From: Arcobacter sp. LA11
GTDB taxonomy: Bacteria; Campylobacterota; Campylobacteria; Campylobacterales; Arcobacteraceae
Direction: 5' to 3'
Assembly (NCBI RefSeq): GCF_001895145.1
Contig: NZ_BDIR01000008.1
Location: 1 to 64,000 of the forward strand
Length of the DNA stretch: 64,000 nt
The number at the start of each line of letters is the position of its first letter. The first letter of the stretch is position 1. Shown piece by piece: positions 17,005 to 27,392 of this stretch. The position numbers were made by a program, and so were the translations under genes. Under the pieces are notes generated by a model, which made no database searches, was not told where the DNA came from, and saw only the letters and a program-made list of their open reading frames with translations.

Positions 17005-19185
17005 ATGAAACAATTATTACAAGATTTAAAAAATGGTGAAATATTATTAGAGGAAATTCCTCTTCCAAATTGTGGTTCAAATGAAGTATTAATAAAGACA
17101 GAAAAGAGTTTAATTTCTCCGGGTACGGAGAGAATGCTTTTAGAATTTGGGAAAAGTTCTTATATTCAAAAAGCCAAACAACAACCTGATAAAGTAAAAA
17201 TGGTATTAGATAAAATTAAAACTGATGGGCTGATTCCTACAATGGAAACTGTTTTTGCAAAGTTAGGAGAACCTATGCCTTTAGGTTATTGTAATGCAGG
17301 TACGGTAATTGAAGTAGGAAAAAATATTACAGAGTTTAAAGTTGGAGACAGGGTTGTTTCAAATGGGGCACACAGTGAGATTGTTGCAGTTGGTAAAAAC
17401 TTGGTTGCTAAAATACCTGGTAATGTATCTTTTGAACAAGCTTCATTTACAGTTATTGCATCTATTGCTTTACAAGGAATTAGACTTTTCCAACCAACAT
17501 TAGGTGAAAAAGTAGTAGTTACTGGATTAGGTTTAATTGGACAACTTACATTAGAGTTTTTAAAGGCAAATGGTTGTGATGCAATTGGTATTGATATTGA
17601 TCAATCAAAAGTAGATTTAGCAAGGTCAAATGGTTTTCAAGCGTTAAATCCAGCAAAAGGTGAAGATCCTGAGGCATTTATCTCTAATTATACAGATGAA
17701 ATTGGAGCAGATGGGGTAATAATTACAGCCGCAACAAAATCAAATGGCCCAATTGAACAAGCTGCAAATATATGTAGAAAAAAAGGTAGAATTGTTGCTG
17801 TTGGAGCTATTGGTATGGATATTCCAAGACCTCCTTTTTATGAAAAAGAGTTGTCTTTTTATATATCTAGTTCATATGGTCCTGGAAGATATGATAGCAA
17901 ATATGAAGTTGAAGGTATTGATTATCCTGTTGGTTATGTAAGATGGACTCAGAATAGAAATTTTCAAGCTATTCTTCAACTGTTATCAACTGGGAGTTTA
18001 AATTTCGACTACTTAATTACTCATAATTATAAATTTTTAGAGGCACCTAAAGCATACAATGAAATTCTAAATAACAGAGAAGCTTTAGGAGTAGTTTTAG
18101 AATATGAAACATTAGACTCTATTGTTATAAAGAAAAAAATTGATATAAATAGTTCATCAAGTGATATGCTTGATAGTGTTAATATTGGTGTAATTGGATC
18201 AGGTAATTTTACAAAACTAGTTGTTTTACCAATATTAAAAGATTCAGATGCAAAATTAATTGGAATTTCTAGTGCAAAGGGTTTATCTAGTTCAATATCA
18301 GCAAAAAAGTTTGGCTTTGAATACTCAACAACAGATTATTCCGAACTTTTAAACGATGAGAAGATAAATACGATATTTATTACTACAAGACATAATAGTC
18401 ATGCAGAATTAATTATACAGTCTTTAGAAGCAGGTAAAAATGTTTTTGTAGAGAAACCCTTAGCAATCAATATGGAACAATTAGCAGAGGTTGTTAAAAC
18501 TTGTAAGAAGTTAGAAAACGAAAATAGATTACCTTATTTAATGGTAGGATTCAATAGAAGGTTTTCACCATTTGCTATAGATATTTTTAATAAGACACAA
18601 GGAAGAAGTTCTTCTTTAGCTATTAATATGACAATTAATGCAGGGAAATTACCGAAAGACTTATGGGTTAATGATCCAAGTATTGGTGGTGGAAGAATTA
18701 TTGGAGAAGGCTGTCACTTTATTGATACAATGAGTTACCTTGCAAAAAGTAATGTAACTAGTATTTATAGTAGTGCATTAAATAGTAATAAAGAGTTAGC
18801 TATTAAAAATGATAATGTTATTATGAATTTAATTTTTGAAGATGGCTCTATTGGTACACTAAGCTATCTTGCAAATGGTAATAAGTCTTTTCCAAAAGAG
18901 CAGATGTCTCTTTTCTGTGAAGGAAAAGTATATTTATTAGATAATTATAAGAAAAACTTAGCTTATGGTAGTTCTGATTTTAAAAAGTTTTCTCAAGATA
19001 AGGGACATAAAAATGAAATGTTAAGTTTTATTGATAATATAAAGTCAGCAAACCAGTCTTTAATATCATTTAATTCTCTTGTTAATACAACTTTAGCTAC
19101 ATTTGCTCATGTAAGGTCTTTAGAAGAGAATAGAAGTGTTAATATTTCAGAACTTTTAGAAGAGTTAGATGCTCTTGTTAGATAA
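17005..19185 (+). CDS. two-domain oxidoreductase: MDR alcohol dehydrogenase-like plus Gfo/Idh/MocA
   Basis: A 726-residue fusion. Residues 1 to about 360 are a medium-chain dehydrogenase-like domain with the NAD motif VVTGLGLIGQ and the ISPGTER segment. Residues from about 390 are a Gfo/Idh/MocA domain (NIGVIGSGNFTKLVVLPIL, then VEKPLAINM). Such fusions are found in polysaccharide clusters next to heparinase-fold proteins, as here, where the next gene overlaps by 17 bases. The reaction is not known to me. An oxidation followed by reduction or epimerisation of a bound sugar is a reasonable guess. Confidence 0.8.
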   Translation: MKQLLQDLKNGEILLEEIPLPNCGSNEVLIKTEKSLISPGTERMLLEFGKSSYIQKAKQQPDKVKMVLDKIKTDGLIPTMETVFAKLGEPMPLGYCNAGTVIEVGKNITEFKVGDRVVSNGAHSEIVAVGKNLVAKIPGNVSFEQASFTVIASIALQGIRLFQPTLGEKVVVTGLGLIGQLTLEFLKANGCDAIGIDIDQSKVDLARSNGFQALNPAKGEDPEAFISNYTDEIGADGVIITAATKSNGPIEQAANICRKKGRIVAVGAIGMDIPRPPFYEKELSFYISSSYGPGRYDSKYEVEGIDYPVGYVRWTQNRNFQAILQLLSTGSLNFDYLITHNYKFLEAPKAYNEILNNREALGVVLEYETLDSIVIKKKIDINSSSSDMLDSVNIGVIGSGNFTKLVVLPILKDSDAKLIGISSAKGLSSSISAKKFGFEYSTTDYSELLNDEKINTIFITTRHNSHAELIIQSLEAGKNVFVEKPLAINMEQLAEVVKTCKKLENENRLPYLMVGFNRRFSPFAIDIFNKTQGRSSSLAINMTINAGKLPKDLWVNDPSIGGGRIIGEGCHFIDTMSYLAKSNVTSIYSSALNSNKELAIKNDNVIMNLIFEDGSIGTLSYLANGNKSFPKEQMSLFCEGKVYLLDNYKKNLAYGSSDFKKFSQDKGHKNEMLSFIDNIKSANQSLISFNSLVNTTLATFAHVRSLEENRSVNISELLEELDALVR

Positions 19186-21031
19186 ACTTAAATCTATTTA
19201 TCAGTATATATCCTATATGGGATATAGCTGGTTTTTCTTTAGATTAAAATATGAAATATTAAAAAAAATAAATTATTTTGATTATATAAATAATAAAATA
19301 TTAAAAAAAGTAAATAATGTATCTAGAGGTTTACATATATATGAAAATATATCTTTAGTTAATAAAGAATATATTTCAGATTCAAGCTTTATAGAAAAAG
19401 CTAATAATGCTATAGATAACAAAATATACTCTTTTTCAAATGAATATTTAGATTATTCTGATGGTTTAAAAATTAATTGGCATAAAAACCCTAAAACAAA
19501 AGTTTCATCAAATTCTAATATTTTTTGGAATAAACTTCCTGATTTCGGTAAATATGGTGATATAAAGTTAATCTGGGAAGCTTCTAGATTTCCACAAATC
19601 TATTTTTTTATTAATGCATACTCAATTACTAAAGATAAGAAATATGCTGAATCTTGTGTTTATCAAATAATTGATTGGATAAATAATAATTCTTTTCCTT
19701 ATGGTGTAAATTATAAATGTGGTCAAGAAATTACGTTTAGAATTTTAAATTGGATTGTTGTTTTAGAGTATTTTGATGATTTTATTAGTGAAGTAAATAA
19801 AAAGCTAATTGTAGAAAACATATATATTTCACTTTTGAGAATTAATGCAAATATTGATTATGCTGCAAAATCAGTTAAGAATAATCATTCAATTAGTGAG
19901 GCAGCAGGTTTATTTATTGGAGGTTTATTATTTCCACAATATAAAGAATCGAAAAAGCTTCAAAAAAAAGGATTAAAATATTTATTAAAAGAGACTGAAT
20001 ACCAAGTTTATAAGGATGGTTCATATATTCAACACTCTTTTACTTATCAAAGGCTAGCTCTAGATGTATTATCTTTTGTAATATTAGTTGCTAAGAAAAA
20101 GAATTATGTGTTACCAAAAGCGATTTTGGATAGACATTTTAAAATGATCTTTTTTTTAAACTCTTTTATTCAGGATAGTGGAAAACTACCTAACTATGGT
20201 TCAAATGATGGAGCAAATTTATTTCCTTTATCTTCTAATGATTATAAGGATTTCAAACCAAATTTAAATTTTGCAATTTTATTAAATAATAAGAAAAAAC
20301 TATTTAGTGATAGTTATTCAATTGCAAATTTTTTTAATATTAATTTAAATGAAAATATAGAGGATCTAACAAAAGAGATATCATTTAAAGATGGTGGTTA
20401 TTATATATTAAAAAACAAAGATGTATTCTCTTTTATACGTTGTCATTCATATAGACATAGACCTGCAAGTAATGATATGTTTCATCTAGACATTTGGTAT
20501 AAAGGTCAAAATCTATTTTGTGATACTGGCTCTTTCTCATACAATACAGAAAAAACTTTCAAAAACAATTTTATCGGAACAATTGGTCATAATACAATTT
20601 TGATTAATGGTTCAAACCAAATGACGCAAGTTCTTAATTTTGGATGGTCAAATTGGACAAAAGCTGAGTGTATAAATAGTGATTCTAATAATTTTTTAGG
20701 AAAAAATTATGCATATAAAGAAAAGTTTGGAATAATACAAGAAAGAGAAGTAAGCCTTGAGAAGAATACAATTACAGTCATTGATTCTATTAAAAATATA
20801 AAATCAATGACAAGTATAAAACAGATATGGAATACAAAATATCATGTAGAAATAATTGATAAATATACTTTAAAAATTAATGGATATATAGTTTTTTCGA
20901 ATGTAGAATTAAAAGTTGAAACATCATATATATCAGAATACTATAATTCTTATTTTGAAGGTAATAGAATAATATTTTATATTGATACAGATAAGGATAT
21001 AGAAATAAAAACAGTAATGGAATTTAAATAA
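19169..21031 (+). CDS. heparinase II/III-fold protein in polysaccharide cluster
   Basis: A 620-residue protein with an alginate-lyase-like helical toroid (about 60-350, including WHKNPKTKV and NNHSISEAAGLFIGG) followed by a beta-rich heparinase II/III domain (FRCHSYRHRPASNDMFHLDI). The NNH and RHRPASNDMFH segments hold the likely active-site Asn, His and Arg. No signal peptide is visible, so it may act in the cytoplasm on lipid-linked intermediates and not as a secreted lyase. Its 17-base overlap with the two-domain oxidoreductase points to a shared task. It could cleave, epimerise or modify a uronic acid residue. Confidence 0.8.
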   Translation: MLLLDKLKSIYQYISYMGYSWFFFRLKYEILKKINYFDYINNKILKKVNNVSRGLHIYENISLVNKEYISDSSFIEKANNAIDNKIYSFSNEYLDYSDGLKINWHKNPKTKVSSNSNIFWNKLPDFGKYGDIKLIWEASRFPQIYFFINAYSITKDKKYAESCVYQIIDWINNNSFPYGVNYKCGQEITFRILNWIVVLEYFDDFISEVNKKLIVENIYISLLRINANIDYAAKSVKNNHSISEAAGLFIGGLLFPQYKESKKLQKKGLKYLLKETEYQVYKDGSYIQHSFTYQRLALDVLSFVILVAKKKNYVLPKAILDRHFKMIFFLNSFIQDSGKLPNYGSNDGANLFPLSSNDYKDFKPNLNFAILLNNKKKLFSDSYSIANFFNINLNENIEDLTKEISFKDGGYYILKNKDVFSFIRCHSYRHRPASNDMFHLDIWYKGQNLFCDTGSFSYNTEKTFKNNFIGTIGHNTILINGSNQMTQVLNFGWSNWTKAECINSDSNNFLGKNYAYKEKFGIIQEREVSLEKNTITVIDSIKNIKSMTSIKQIWNTKYHVEIIDKYTLKINGYIVFSNVELKVETSYISEYYNSYFEGNRIIFYIDTDKDIEIKTVMEFK

Positions 21032-22261
21032 ATGAAAATTGTACTTTTTCACCAATATTTTTTGGGTAAGAATGATCCTGGTGGCTCAAGATGGAATGAG
21101 TTTACTTCTTTTTTTAAAAAAAAATCTAATTTTGTTATAGATGTAATAGCTGGTAATATACATTATGCAACTGGTAAGAAAATATTACCAAATACTTGGT
21201 TTAATACTGAGTTAGTAGAAAAAGATATTACATTATATAGAACTTGGACTTATTCGGGATATAATAGTAATTTTATAGGTAGAGTTATAGGATATCTATC
21301 TTATACTTTTTCTTCATTAATAAAATCTTTTTTAGTTGAAAAGCCAGATGTTTATATTGTTACTTCACCATCTATATTTGTTGGTATTTCTGCAATAATT
21401 GTTTCAAAAGTAAGAAGAGTACCTTTTATTTTTGAAGTTAGAGACTTATGGCCAGAATCCGCAGTTGCTACAGGAGTTTTAAATAACAAGTTTTTATTAA
21501 ATATATTGTATTGGCTTGAATATAGACTTTATAAATATAGTAAGCGTATTGTAGTTTTAACTCCGGCATTTAAAGAAAATATTGAACAGAGGTTTCCCGA
21601 GTTTATAGGAAAAATTGAGATTATAACAAATGGCGCTGATTTTTCAATTATGGATAAAGAAAATAAGTCTCAATTAATTAGAGAAAAGTTTAATTGGGGA
21701 AATAAGAAAATTTTTACATATTTAGGTGCACATGGAGTAGCAAATGATTTAATTCAAGTCATAGAAGTTGCGAATTTATTTAAAGGTAATGACTCTGTGC
21801 ATTTTGTTTTAATTGGTGATGGTATGCAAAAGAAGTTTTTACAAGAAAAAGCATTAGAGTATAATTTAAATAATTTAGAATTTATAGATTCTGTTCCAAA
21901 ACATGAGGTTGTAGATTATATTAATGCAAGTGATATATGTATGGCAATTCTGAAAAAAACAGATACTTTTAAGACTGTATATCCAAATAAAGTATTTGAT
22001 TATATGAGTTGTAAAAAGCCCATTTTAGTTACGATTGATGGAATTACAAGAAATTTAATTGAAAAATCTAATTGTGGTTTGTATTCAGAACCAGAAAATC
22101 TAAAAGAGTTAGAATTTACAGTAAATAAATTTATAACTATGACTCATGAAAATTTATCAGAGTTTGGTAATAATGGGTTTGATTTTGTAAAAGAAAATTT
22201 CGATAGAGAAAAGCTTACAGAAAAATATATAAGAGTAATTAAAGGGGTTGTAAATGATTAA
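21032..22261 (+). CDS. GT4 glycosyltransferase, WbuB-like
   Basis: A 409-residue GT-B glycosyltransferase. The N-terminal domain has the block [14 protein letters not shown] that is typical of WbuB-type enzymes acting on the first lipid-linked sugar. The C-terminal domain has [19 protein letters not shown] and [17 protein letters not shown]. It overlaps the pglC-like gene by 8 bases. It probably adds the second sugar onto undecaprenyl-linked bacillosamine-type sugar. WbuB itself uses a fucosamine donor; whether that holds here is unknown. Confidence 0.8.
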   Translation: MKIVLFHQYFLGKNDPGGSRWNEFTSFFKKKSNFVIDVIAGNIHYATGKKILPNTWFNTELVEKDITLYRTWTYSGYNSNFIGRVIGYLSYTFSSLIKSFLVEKPDVYIVTSPSIFVGISAIIVSKVRRVPFIFEVRDLWPESAVATGVLNNKFLLNILYWLEYRLYKYSKRIVVLTPAFKENIEQRFPEFIGKIEIITNGADFSIMDKENKSQLIREKFNWGNKKIFTYLGAHGVANDLIQVIEVANLFKGNDSVHFVLIGDGMQKKFLQEKALEYNLNNLEFIDSVPKHEVVDYINASDICMAILKKTDTFKTVYPNKVFDYMSCKKPILVTIDGITRNLIEKSNCGLYSEPENLKELEFTVNKFITMTHENLSEFGNNGFDFVKENFDREKLTEKYIRVIKGVVND

Positions 22262-22844
22262 AAATATATTTGATAGACTTTTGGCCTTAGTATTAATAAT
22301 TCTATTTTCACCTTTATATATTGTTGTTAGTCTTCTTATATTTTTAAAGATGGGTAGTCCAGTCATATTTTATCAGAAAAGGCCAGGTTATAAAAGAAAG
22401 ATATTCGGTATTTTCAAATTTAGAACTATGACTAATGAAAAAGATAAAGAAGGTAATTTATTACCTGATGATCAAAGACTAATTGGTATTGGTAAGTTAA
22501 TTAGAAGTACAAGTTTGGATGAACTTCCTCAATTGTTTAATGTATTAAAAGGAGAGATGAGTTTTGTTGGACCTAGGCCTTTATTAATTGAATATCTAGA
22601 CTTTTATAATGATGAACAAAAAAGAAGACACGATGTTAAACCTGGTATCACTGGTTGGGCCCAGGTAAATGGAAGAAATGCAATTTCATGGAAACAAAAG
22701 TTTGAATATGATGTTTGGTATGTAGACAATCAATCTTTTTTATTAGATATGAAAATATTATGGATGACATTTTTAAAAGTTGTTAAAAGAAGTGATATAA
22801 GTTCAAGTACAAGTTCTACAATGGAAAAATTTACGGGAAATTAG
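22254..22844 (+). CDS. pglC: initiating phosphoglycosyltransferase, PglC-like
   Basis: Small monotopic phosphoglycosyl transferase of 196 residues that moves a sugar 1-phosphate to undecaprenyl phosphate and starts the repeat unit. It has one N-terminal hydrophobic re-entrant helix, then [20 protein letters not shown], the catalytic-site [20 protein letters not shown] and [12 protein letters not shown]. Size and the neighbouring pglD-E-F genes favour UDP-di-N-acetylbacillosamine as donor. No pglB oligosaccharyltransferase or pgl glycosyltransferase set is present, so it serves a Wzy-type polymer here, not N-glycosylation. Confidence 0.85.
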   Translation: MIKNIFDRLLALVLIILFSPLYIVVSLLIFLKMGSPVIFYQKRPGYKRKIFGIFKFRTMTNEKDKEGNLLPDDQRLIGIGKLIRSTSLDELPQLFNVLKGEMSFVGPRPLLIEYLDFYNDEQKRRHDVKPGITGWAQVNGRNAISWKQKFEYDVWYVDNQSFLLDMKILWMTFLKVVKRSDISSSTSSTMEKFTGN

Positions 22845-22848
22845 TGAT

Positions 22849-23448
22849 ATGAAATCAATTTACATTTATGGTGCAAGTGGACATGGATTAGTTGTTGCTG
22901 ATATTGCTATGGCTAATGGATATGAACAAATTATTTTTATTGATGACGGAGACAATGAGTATTTATCATTTAATGATATTAAAGAGAATACTAATATCCC
23001 TATATCACTTGGAATTGGATCCAATAGAGTTAGAAAAGTTTTATTTGATAAATTGAAAAGTTATAAGTTTGAAATTGAAACACTTGTCCATCCTTCTTCT
23101 ATAGTTTCAAATAGTGCAAAAATAGGTAAAGGCACTGTTATTATGCCAAATGTGGTTGTAAATGCAAAAGCATTAGTTGGAGATGCAGTAATATTAAATA
23201 GTTCATGCGTAGTTGAACATGAATGTAAAATTGGTAATTTTTCACATATTTCTCCAAATGTAGCATTAGCTGGAAATGTTATTGTTAACGATTTTACACA
23301 TATAGGTATTGGTTCTAGTATAATACAAGGTGTTATTATTGGAAAAAATTGTATAATAGGTGCCGGCTCAGTCGTTGTTAAAAATATAAATAATAATAAA
23401 AAAGCATTTGGAAACCCGTGTAAAGTTATTGAGGATATAAATGAATAA
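22849..23448 (+). CDS. pglD: PglD-like UDP-amino-sugar N-acetyltransferase
   Basis: A 199-residue acetyltransferase. The N-terminal nucleotide-sugar binding motif is YGASGHGLVVADIA, followed by a left-handed beta-helix of hexapeptide repeats. His124 in CVVEHECKIG matches the catalytic base of Campylobacter PglD (His125). It should make UDP-di-N-acetylbacillosamine (or an isomer) from the 4-amino sugar. It overlaps pglE by 8 bases. Confidence 0.88.
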   Translation: MKSIYIYGASGHGLVVADIAMANGYEQIIFIDDGDNEYLSFNDIKENTNIPISLGIGSNRVRKVLFDKLKSYKFEIETLVHPSSIVSNSAKIGKGTVIMPNVVVNAKALVGDAVILNSSCVVEHECKIGNFSHISPNVALAGNVIVNDFTHIGIGSSIIQGVIIGKNCIIGAGSVVVKNINNNKKAFGNPCKVIEDINE

Positions 23449-24547
23449 AAGATTATTTTTAAGTTCACCACATATGAGTGGTAATGAATTAAAGTATATA
23501 GAAAAAGTTTTTGAAAGTAATTATATTGCTCCTTTAGGTGAGTATGTTAATAAGTTTGAAGAGTCAATTAGAAATTATACTGGTGCAAAAGCTGCACTTG
23601 CAGTCACTTCAGGAACAGCTGGTTTACATCTTGCTCTTAGGATATTAGATATTAAGGAAGGTGATGATGTATTAGCATCAACTTTTACTTTTATTGGTTC
23701 AATTAATGCAATAATTTATCAAGGAGCAAATCCTATATTCCTGGATAGTGATGAAGCTTCATGGAATGTATCTTCTGAAATATTACAGAAATATTTAGAC
23801 TCTTGTGAAGAAAAACCTAAAGCATTTATTTTAACTCATCTTTATGGTATGAGTGCTGATATTGAGAAAATTGCCAAAATATGTAAAGAAAATGGTATCT
23901 ATCTTATTGAAGATGCGGCTGAATCATTAGGTGCAATTTTTAATGATAAACATACTGGTACCTTTGGTGATTTTGGAGTTTACTCTTTTAATGGGAATAA
24001 GATTTTAACAACATCTGGGGGTGGGATGTTAGTTTCTAATAATGAAGAGTATATTAAAAAAGCTATGTTTTATTCAACTCAAGCAAGAGAACAAGAGATA
24101 TTTTATCAGCATGAAGAATATGGATATAATTATCGTATGTCAAATGTGATAGCAGCAATAGGTGTCGCACAAATGGAAGTAATTGAAGATAGAATTGCAA
24201 AAAAAAGAGAAATTTTTTCTTGGTATAAAGAGTTTTTAAATGACATAGATGAAATTACTTTTATGCCAGAACTTATAAATAGTAGGGGAAATAGATGGCT
24301 TACTGCTTTAGTTTTTGAGAATACTTCATATGAAAAGATTATTAATGTATTAGAAGATATAAATGTAGAATCAAGACCTTTATGGAAGCCTATGCATTTA
24401 CAACCATTATTTAAAAATTCAAAATCATTTTTAGATGGAACTAGTGAAAAGCTTTTTGAAAAAGGTTTATGTGTGGCAAGTAGTACAATTATGAGCCAAG
24501 AAGATGTGAAAAAGATATGTAATATAATTAGAAAGGAATGTCGTTGA
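23441..24547 (+). CDS. pglE: PglE-like UDP-4-keto-sugar aminotransferase
   Basis: A PLP-dependent aminotransferase of 368 residues that converts the 4-keto sugar made by PglF to the 4-amino sugar, using glutamate. It has VTSGTAGLHLALR, LIEDAAESLGA and the Schiff-base Lys187 in YSFNGNKILTTSGGG, the NGNKI form characteristic of PglE. It sits between pglD and pglF, overlapping both. Confidence 0.88.
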   Translation: MNKRLFLSSPHMSGNELKYIEKVFESNYIAPLGEYVNKFEESIRNYTGAKAALAVTSGTAGLHLALRILDIKEGDDVLASTFTFIGSINAIIYQGANPIFLDSDEASWNVSSEILQKYLDSCEEKPKAFILTHLYGMSADIEKIAKICKENGIYLIEDAAESLGAIFNDKHTGTFGDFGVYSFNGNKILTTSGGGMLVSNNEEYIKKAMFYSTQAREQEIFYQHEEYGYNYRMSNVIAAIGVAQMEVIEDRIAKKREIFSWYKEFLNDIDEITFMPELINSRGNRWLTALVFENTSYEKIINVLEDINVESRPLWKPMHLQPLFKNSKSFLDGTSEKLFEKGLCVASSTIMSQEDVKKICNIIRKECR

Positions 24548-26313
24548 ATTTTAAACCAACGCCATTAAAAAGAATTTTATTTTTTTTAATATTTGATATA
24601 TTTATATCTTATGTAACATTACAATTTGCTTATAATTTAAGATTTAACTTTGATGTTCCAATTTATTTTTTTGATAATTTTTCTTTGATATTTTTTATTC
24701 TTATATTTTTAAAGATATCGTCATTTATATATTTTAAGCTATACAGAACTGCTTGGAGATTTTTTTCTTTATATGAAGTAAAAAAAATTATAGTTGCACA
24801 CGTTCTAGTTTACTCTGTTTTTTTTATTATTTTTTTAGTTTTAAAGGAAGAAGTTTCACCTTTTGCAAGAAGTATTATAATTATAGATTTTCTACTATCA
24901 TTGGTTTGTATTACTCTATTAAGACTATCTAAAAGAATAATCATAGAAAGTAATAAAAATACAAAATATAAAAAAACTATAATTATAGGTGCAAGTAAAA
25001 CAATAAGTTCAATACTTCAAGATAAAAAGAATGTTGAGTATTCTCCTTTAGCAATTATTGATGAAAATAAAAGTTTAAAAGGAACATTTATTTCAAATTT
25101 AAAGGTTTTTTCCTTTGAAGAATTAAAGACTGTAATCAAGCAAAGAGGAATAGAGTCTGTAATTATTGCAAAGGAATATGAACAAAAAAAATTAGTTGAA
25201 ATATTTGAAACTTTAAATGAATTAAATATTCAAGATATAAAGATTATAAATATATTATCCAATAATAATAAAAAAGAATTAAAAAATATTACGGTTGAAG
25301 ATTTACTTGCAAGACATCCAAAAGATTTAGATACAAATCAAATAGAAAACTTCATAAAAAATAAAATTGTACTTATCACAGGTGCAGGTGGTAGTATAGG
25401 CTCGGAGATATCACGGCAGTGTAAAATCTTTGGTGCAAAACAATTAATACTTCTTGATCATAGTGAATATAATCTGTATCAAGTTACTGAAGAATTAAAT
25501 TCAGAAAATATAGTTTCAGTAATGCAAACAGTTAGAAACTTTGGATTTATTGAAAATACGTTTAAAAAATATAAACCTGAAATTGTTATACATGCAGCTG
25601 CATATAAACATGTACCTTTAGTAGAAGGAAATATTTTAGAAGGAATTTCAAATAATATTGTTGGTACTAAAAATTGTATTGATTTATCTATTAAATATGG
25701 TGTAGAGAAGTTTGTATTAATTTCTACAGATAAAGCTGTTCGTCCAACTAATGTTATGGGAACTACGAAAAGAATTTGTGAATTATATGCACAAAATGTT
25801 AAATCAGAAAAAACTGAGATTGTTGCTGTTCGATTTGGTAATGTTTTAGGAAGTTCTGGTTCTGTAATTCCAAAATTTAAATCTCAAATAGAAGCAGGTA
25901 AAAATATTACTGTAACGCATCCAGATATTACTAGATATTTCATGCTGATTCCTGAAGCATGTGAATTAGTTCTACAAGCAGCTTCGATAGGAGAAGGCGG
26001 TGAAATATTTATTCTTGATATGGGAGAGCCAATTAAGATTGTTGATCTAGCTAAAAAAATGATTGAACTTTCTGGACAAGAAAATATTGAGATAGAATTC
26101 TGTGGTTTAAGACCTGGTGAAAAACTTTATGAAGAACTACTAATAAATGATAGTGATAAAAAGACTGATTATGAATCTATTACCGTTGCAAGTTCTACGA
26201 AATTTGATGTAGATGAGTTAAATAATCAAATAGATAGATTACTAGTTGAAGATAATAAAATATCAATTTTAAAAGAAATTGTGCCAGAATTTAATCATAA
26301 ACCAAACAATTAA
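24538..26313 (+). CDS. pglF: PglF-like membrane UDP-GlcNAc 4,6-dehydratase
   Basis: A 591-residue protein with about four N-terminal membrane helices (residues 12-125), a CoA-binding-like Rossmann domain (about 145-250) and a C-terminal SDR dehydratase. The SDR part has ITGAGGSIGSEIS and the ISTDKAVRPTNVMGTTKR block, in which the Thr-Asp-Lys replaces the SDR tyrosine, as in PglF and FlaA1-type dehydratases. It makes UDP-4-keto-6-deoxy-GlcNAc, the first step of bacillosamine synthesis. It is the last gene of the long polysaccharide operon; a new promoter follows. Confidence 0.9.
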   Translation: MSLNFKPTPLKRILFFLIFDIFISYVTLQFAYNLRFNFDVPIYFFDNFSLIFFILIFLKISSFIYFKLYRTAWRFFSLYEVKKIIVAHVLVYSVFFIIFLVLKEEVSPFARSIIIIDFLLSLVCITLLRLSKRIIIESNKNTKYKKTIIIGASKTISSILQDKKNVEYSPLAIIDENKSLKGTFISNLKVFSFEELKTVIKQRGIESVIIAKEYEQKKLVEIFETLNELNIQDIKIINILSNNNKKELKNITVEDLLARHPKDLDTNQIENFIKNKIVLITGAGGSIGSEISRQCKIFGAKQLILLDHSEYNLYQVTEELNSENIVSVMQTVRNFGFIENTFKKYKPEIVIHAAAYKHVPLVEGNILEGISNNIVGTKNCIDLSIKYGVEKFVLISTDKAVRPTNVMGTTKRICELYAQNVKSEKTEIVAVRFGNVLGSSGSVIPKFKSQIEAGKNITVTHPDITRYFMLIPEACELVLQAASIGEGGEIFILDMGEPIKIVDLAKKMIELSGQENIEIEFCGLRPGEKLYEELLINDSDKKTDYESITVASSTKFDVDELNNQIDRLLVEDNKISILKEIVPEFNHKPNN

Positions 26314-26333
26314 ATATATTATCTAACCATTAT

Positions 26334-26352
26334 CCTTTTTTAGATAAAATAT
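26334..26352 (+). promoter_or_regulatory. promoter for the heptose operon
   Basis: The 19-base stretch CCTTTTTTAGATAAAATAT stands 30 bases before hldD. Its AGATAAAAT core resembles a Campylobacterota sigma70 extended -10. Exactly the same 19 bases precede gyrA at 34210-34228, and a related TTAGATAAAATATAA precedes glnS. Confidence 0.6.
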
Positions 26353-26381
26353 TGTCTTTATGAACACAAAGGCAATACTTT

Positions 26382-27392
26382 ATGAAATACAATGATATAG
26401 ATTTTAACAATAAAAATATTTTAATAACTGGAGCAGCAGGCTTTATTGGATCAAGCCTTTGCTTTTATTTTCAAGAAAACTATCCAGATGCAAATATTAT
26501 TGCACTTGATTCTTTTAGAAGTGGTGAAACATTTTCAAATGGAAACTTAAAAAGTTTTGGACATTTTAAAAACTTACTTGGTTTTTCTGGAACTGTAATA
26601 AGTGGAAATATAAATGATAATGAACTTTTAAAAAATTTAGAGACTTCTTATACTTTTGATTATATTTTTCACCAAGCTGCAATCTCTGATACAACAGTGC
26701 AAGAACAAGATTTAATGATTCAGACAAATGTAAATGCTTATGAAAATCTATTAAAAATTGCAATTAAACATAAAGCAAATATGATATATGCATCTTCTGC
26801 TGCAACATATGGAAATAGTGATAGGTTTGAAGTAGGATATGAACAACCAAATAATGCATATGGCTTTTCAAAAGTGATGATGGATAATATCACTTATAAA
26901 TATTTAAAACAAGGTGTTGATATCTCTATTGTGGGGCTTAAGTATTTTAATGTATATGGTTCTAGAGAGTTTTTCAAAAATAGTACTGCTTCTATGGTAG
27001 TTCAATTTGGACATCAAATTTTAAAAGGGCTCACTCCTAAACTTTTTGAAGGAAGTGATAAGATTTTAAGAGATTTTATTTATATAGAAGATATTATTCA
27101 AGCAAATATATTAGCAACATCTCCAAAAAAATCTGGTGTTTATAATGTAGGTACAGGAAAAGCAAGGTCTTTTGAAGATATTGTAAATATCTTACAAAAA
27201 GAACTTGAAATTGATAATGGTAAAGAGTATATACCAAATCCTTTTGTAGGTTCTTATCAGTTTTTTACACAAGCAAATATTGAGACTACAAAAGAAAATT
27301 TAGGATATGAACCAAAATTCTCAATGGAAGAAGGAATAAAAGCTTATATTCCAGAAATTAAAAGATTATTTGAAACAGAAGTGAAAAAATAG
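26382..27392 (+). CDS. hldD: ADP-L-glycero-D-manno-heptose 6-epimerase
   Basis: Converts ADP-D-glycero-D-manno-heptose to the L-glycero form for the LPS inner core. The 336-residue SDR has ITGAAGFIGSSL, YASSAATYG, the YGFSK active-site Tyr/Lys and the HldD-type block LKYFNVYGSREF with SMVVQFG, LFEGSDKILRDFIY and YQFFTQAN. These align block by block with E. coli HldD. It is the first gene behind the new promoter and is directly followed by hldE. Confidence 0.9.
   Translation: MKYNDIDFNNKNILITGAAGFIGSSLCFYFQENYPDANIIALDSFRSGETFSNGNLKSFGHFKNLLGFSGTVISGNINDNELLKNLETSYTFDYIFHQAAISDTTVQEQDLMIQTNVNAYENLLKIAIKHKANMIYASSAATYGNSDRFEVGYEQPNNAYGFSKVMMDNITYKYLKQGVDISIVGLKYFNVYGSREFFKNSTASMVVQFGHQILKGLTPKLFEGSDKILRDFIYIEDIIQANILATSPKKSGVYNVGTGKARSFEDIVNILQKELEIDNGKEYIPNPFVGSYQFFTQANIETTKENLGYEPKFSMEEGIKAYIPEIKRLFETEVKK

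Noticed and set aside
23061-23471. 136-residue minus-strand frame opposite pglD
   Set aside because: Antisense shadow caused by hexapeptide-repeat codon periodicity; the plus-strand gene is certain.
22254-26313. pgl genes as an N-linked protein glycosylation locus
   Set aside because: Only the sugar-synthesis and initiating genes are present; there is no pglB, pglK or pglA/H/J set, while wzx and wzy are present.
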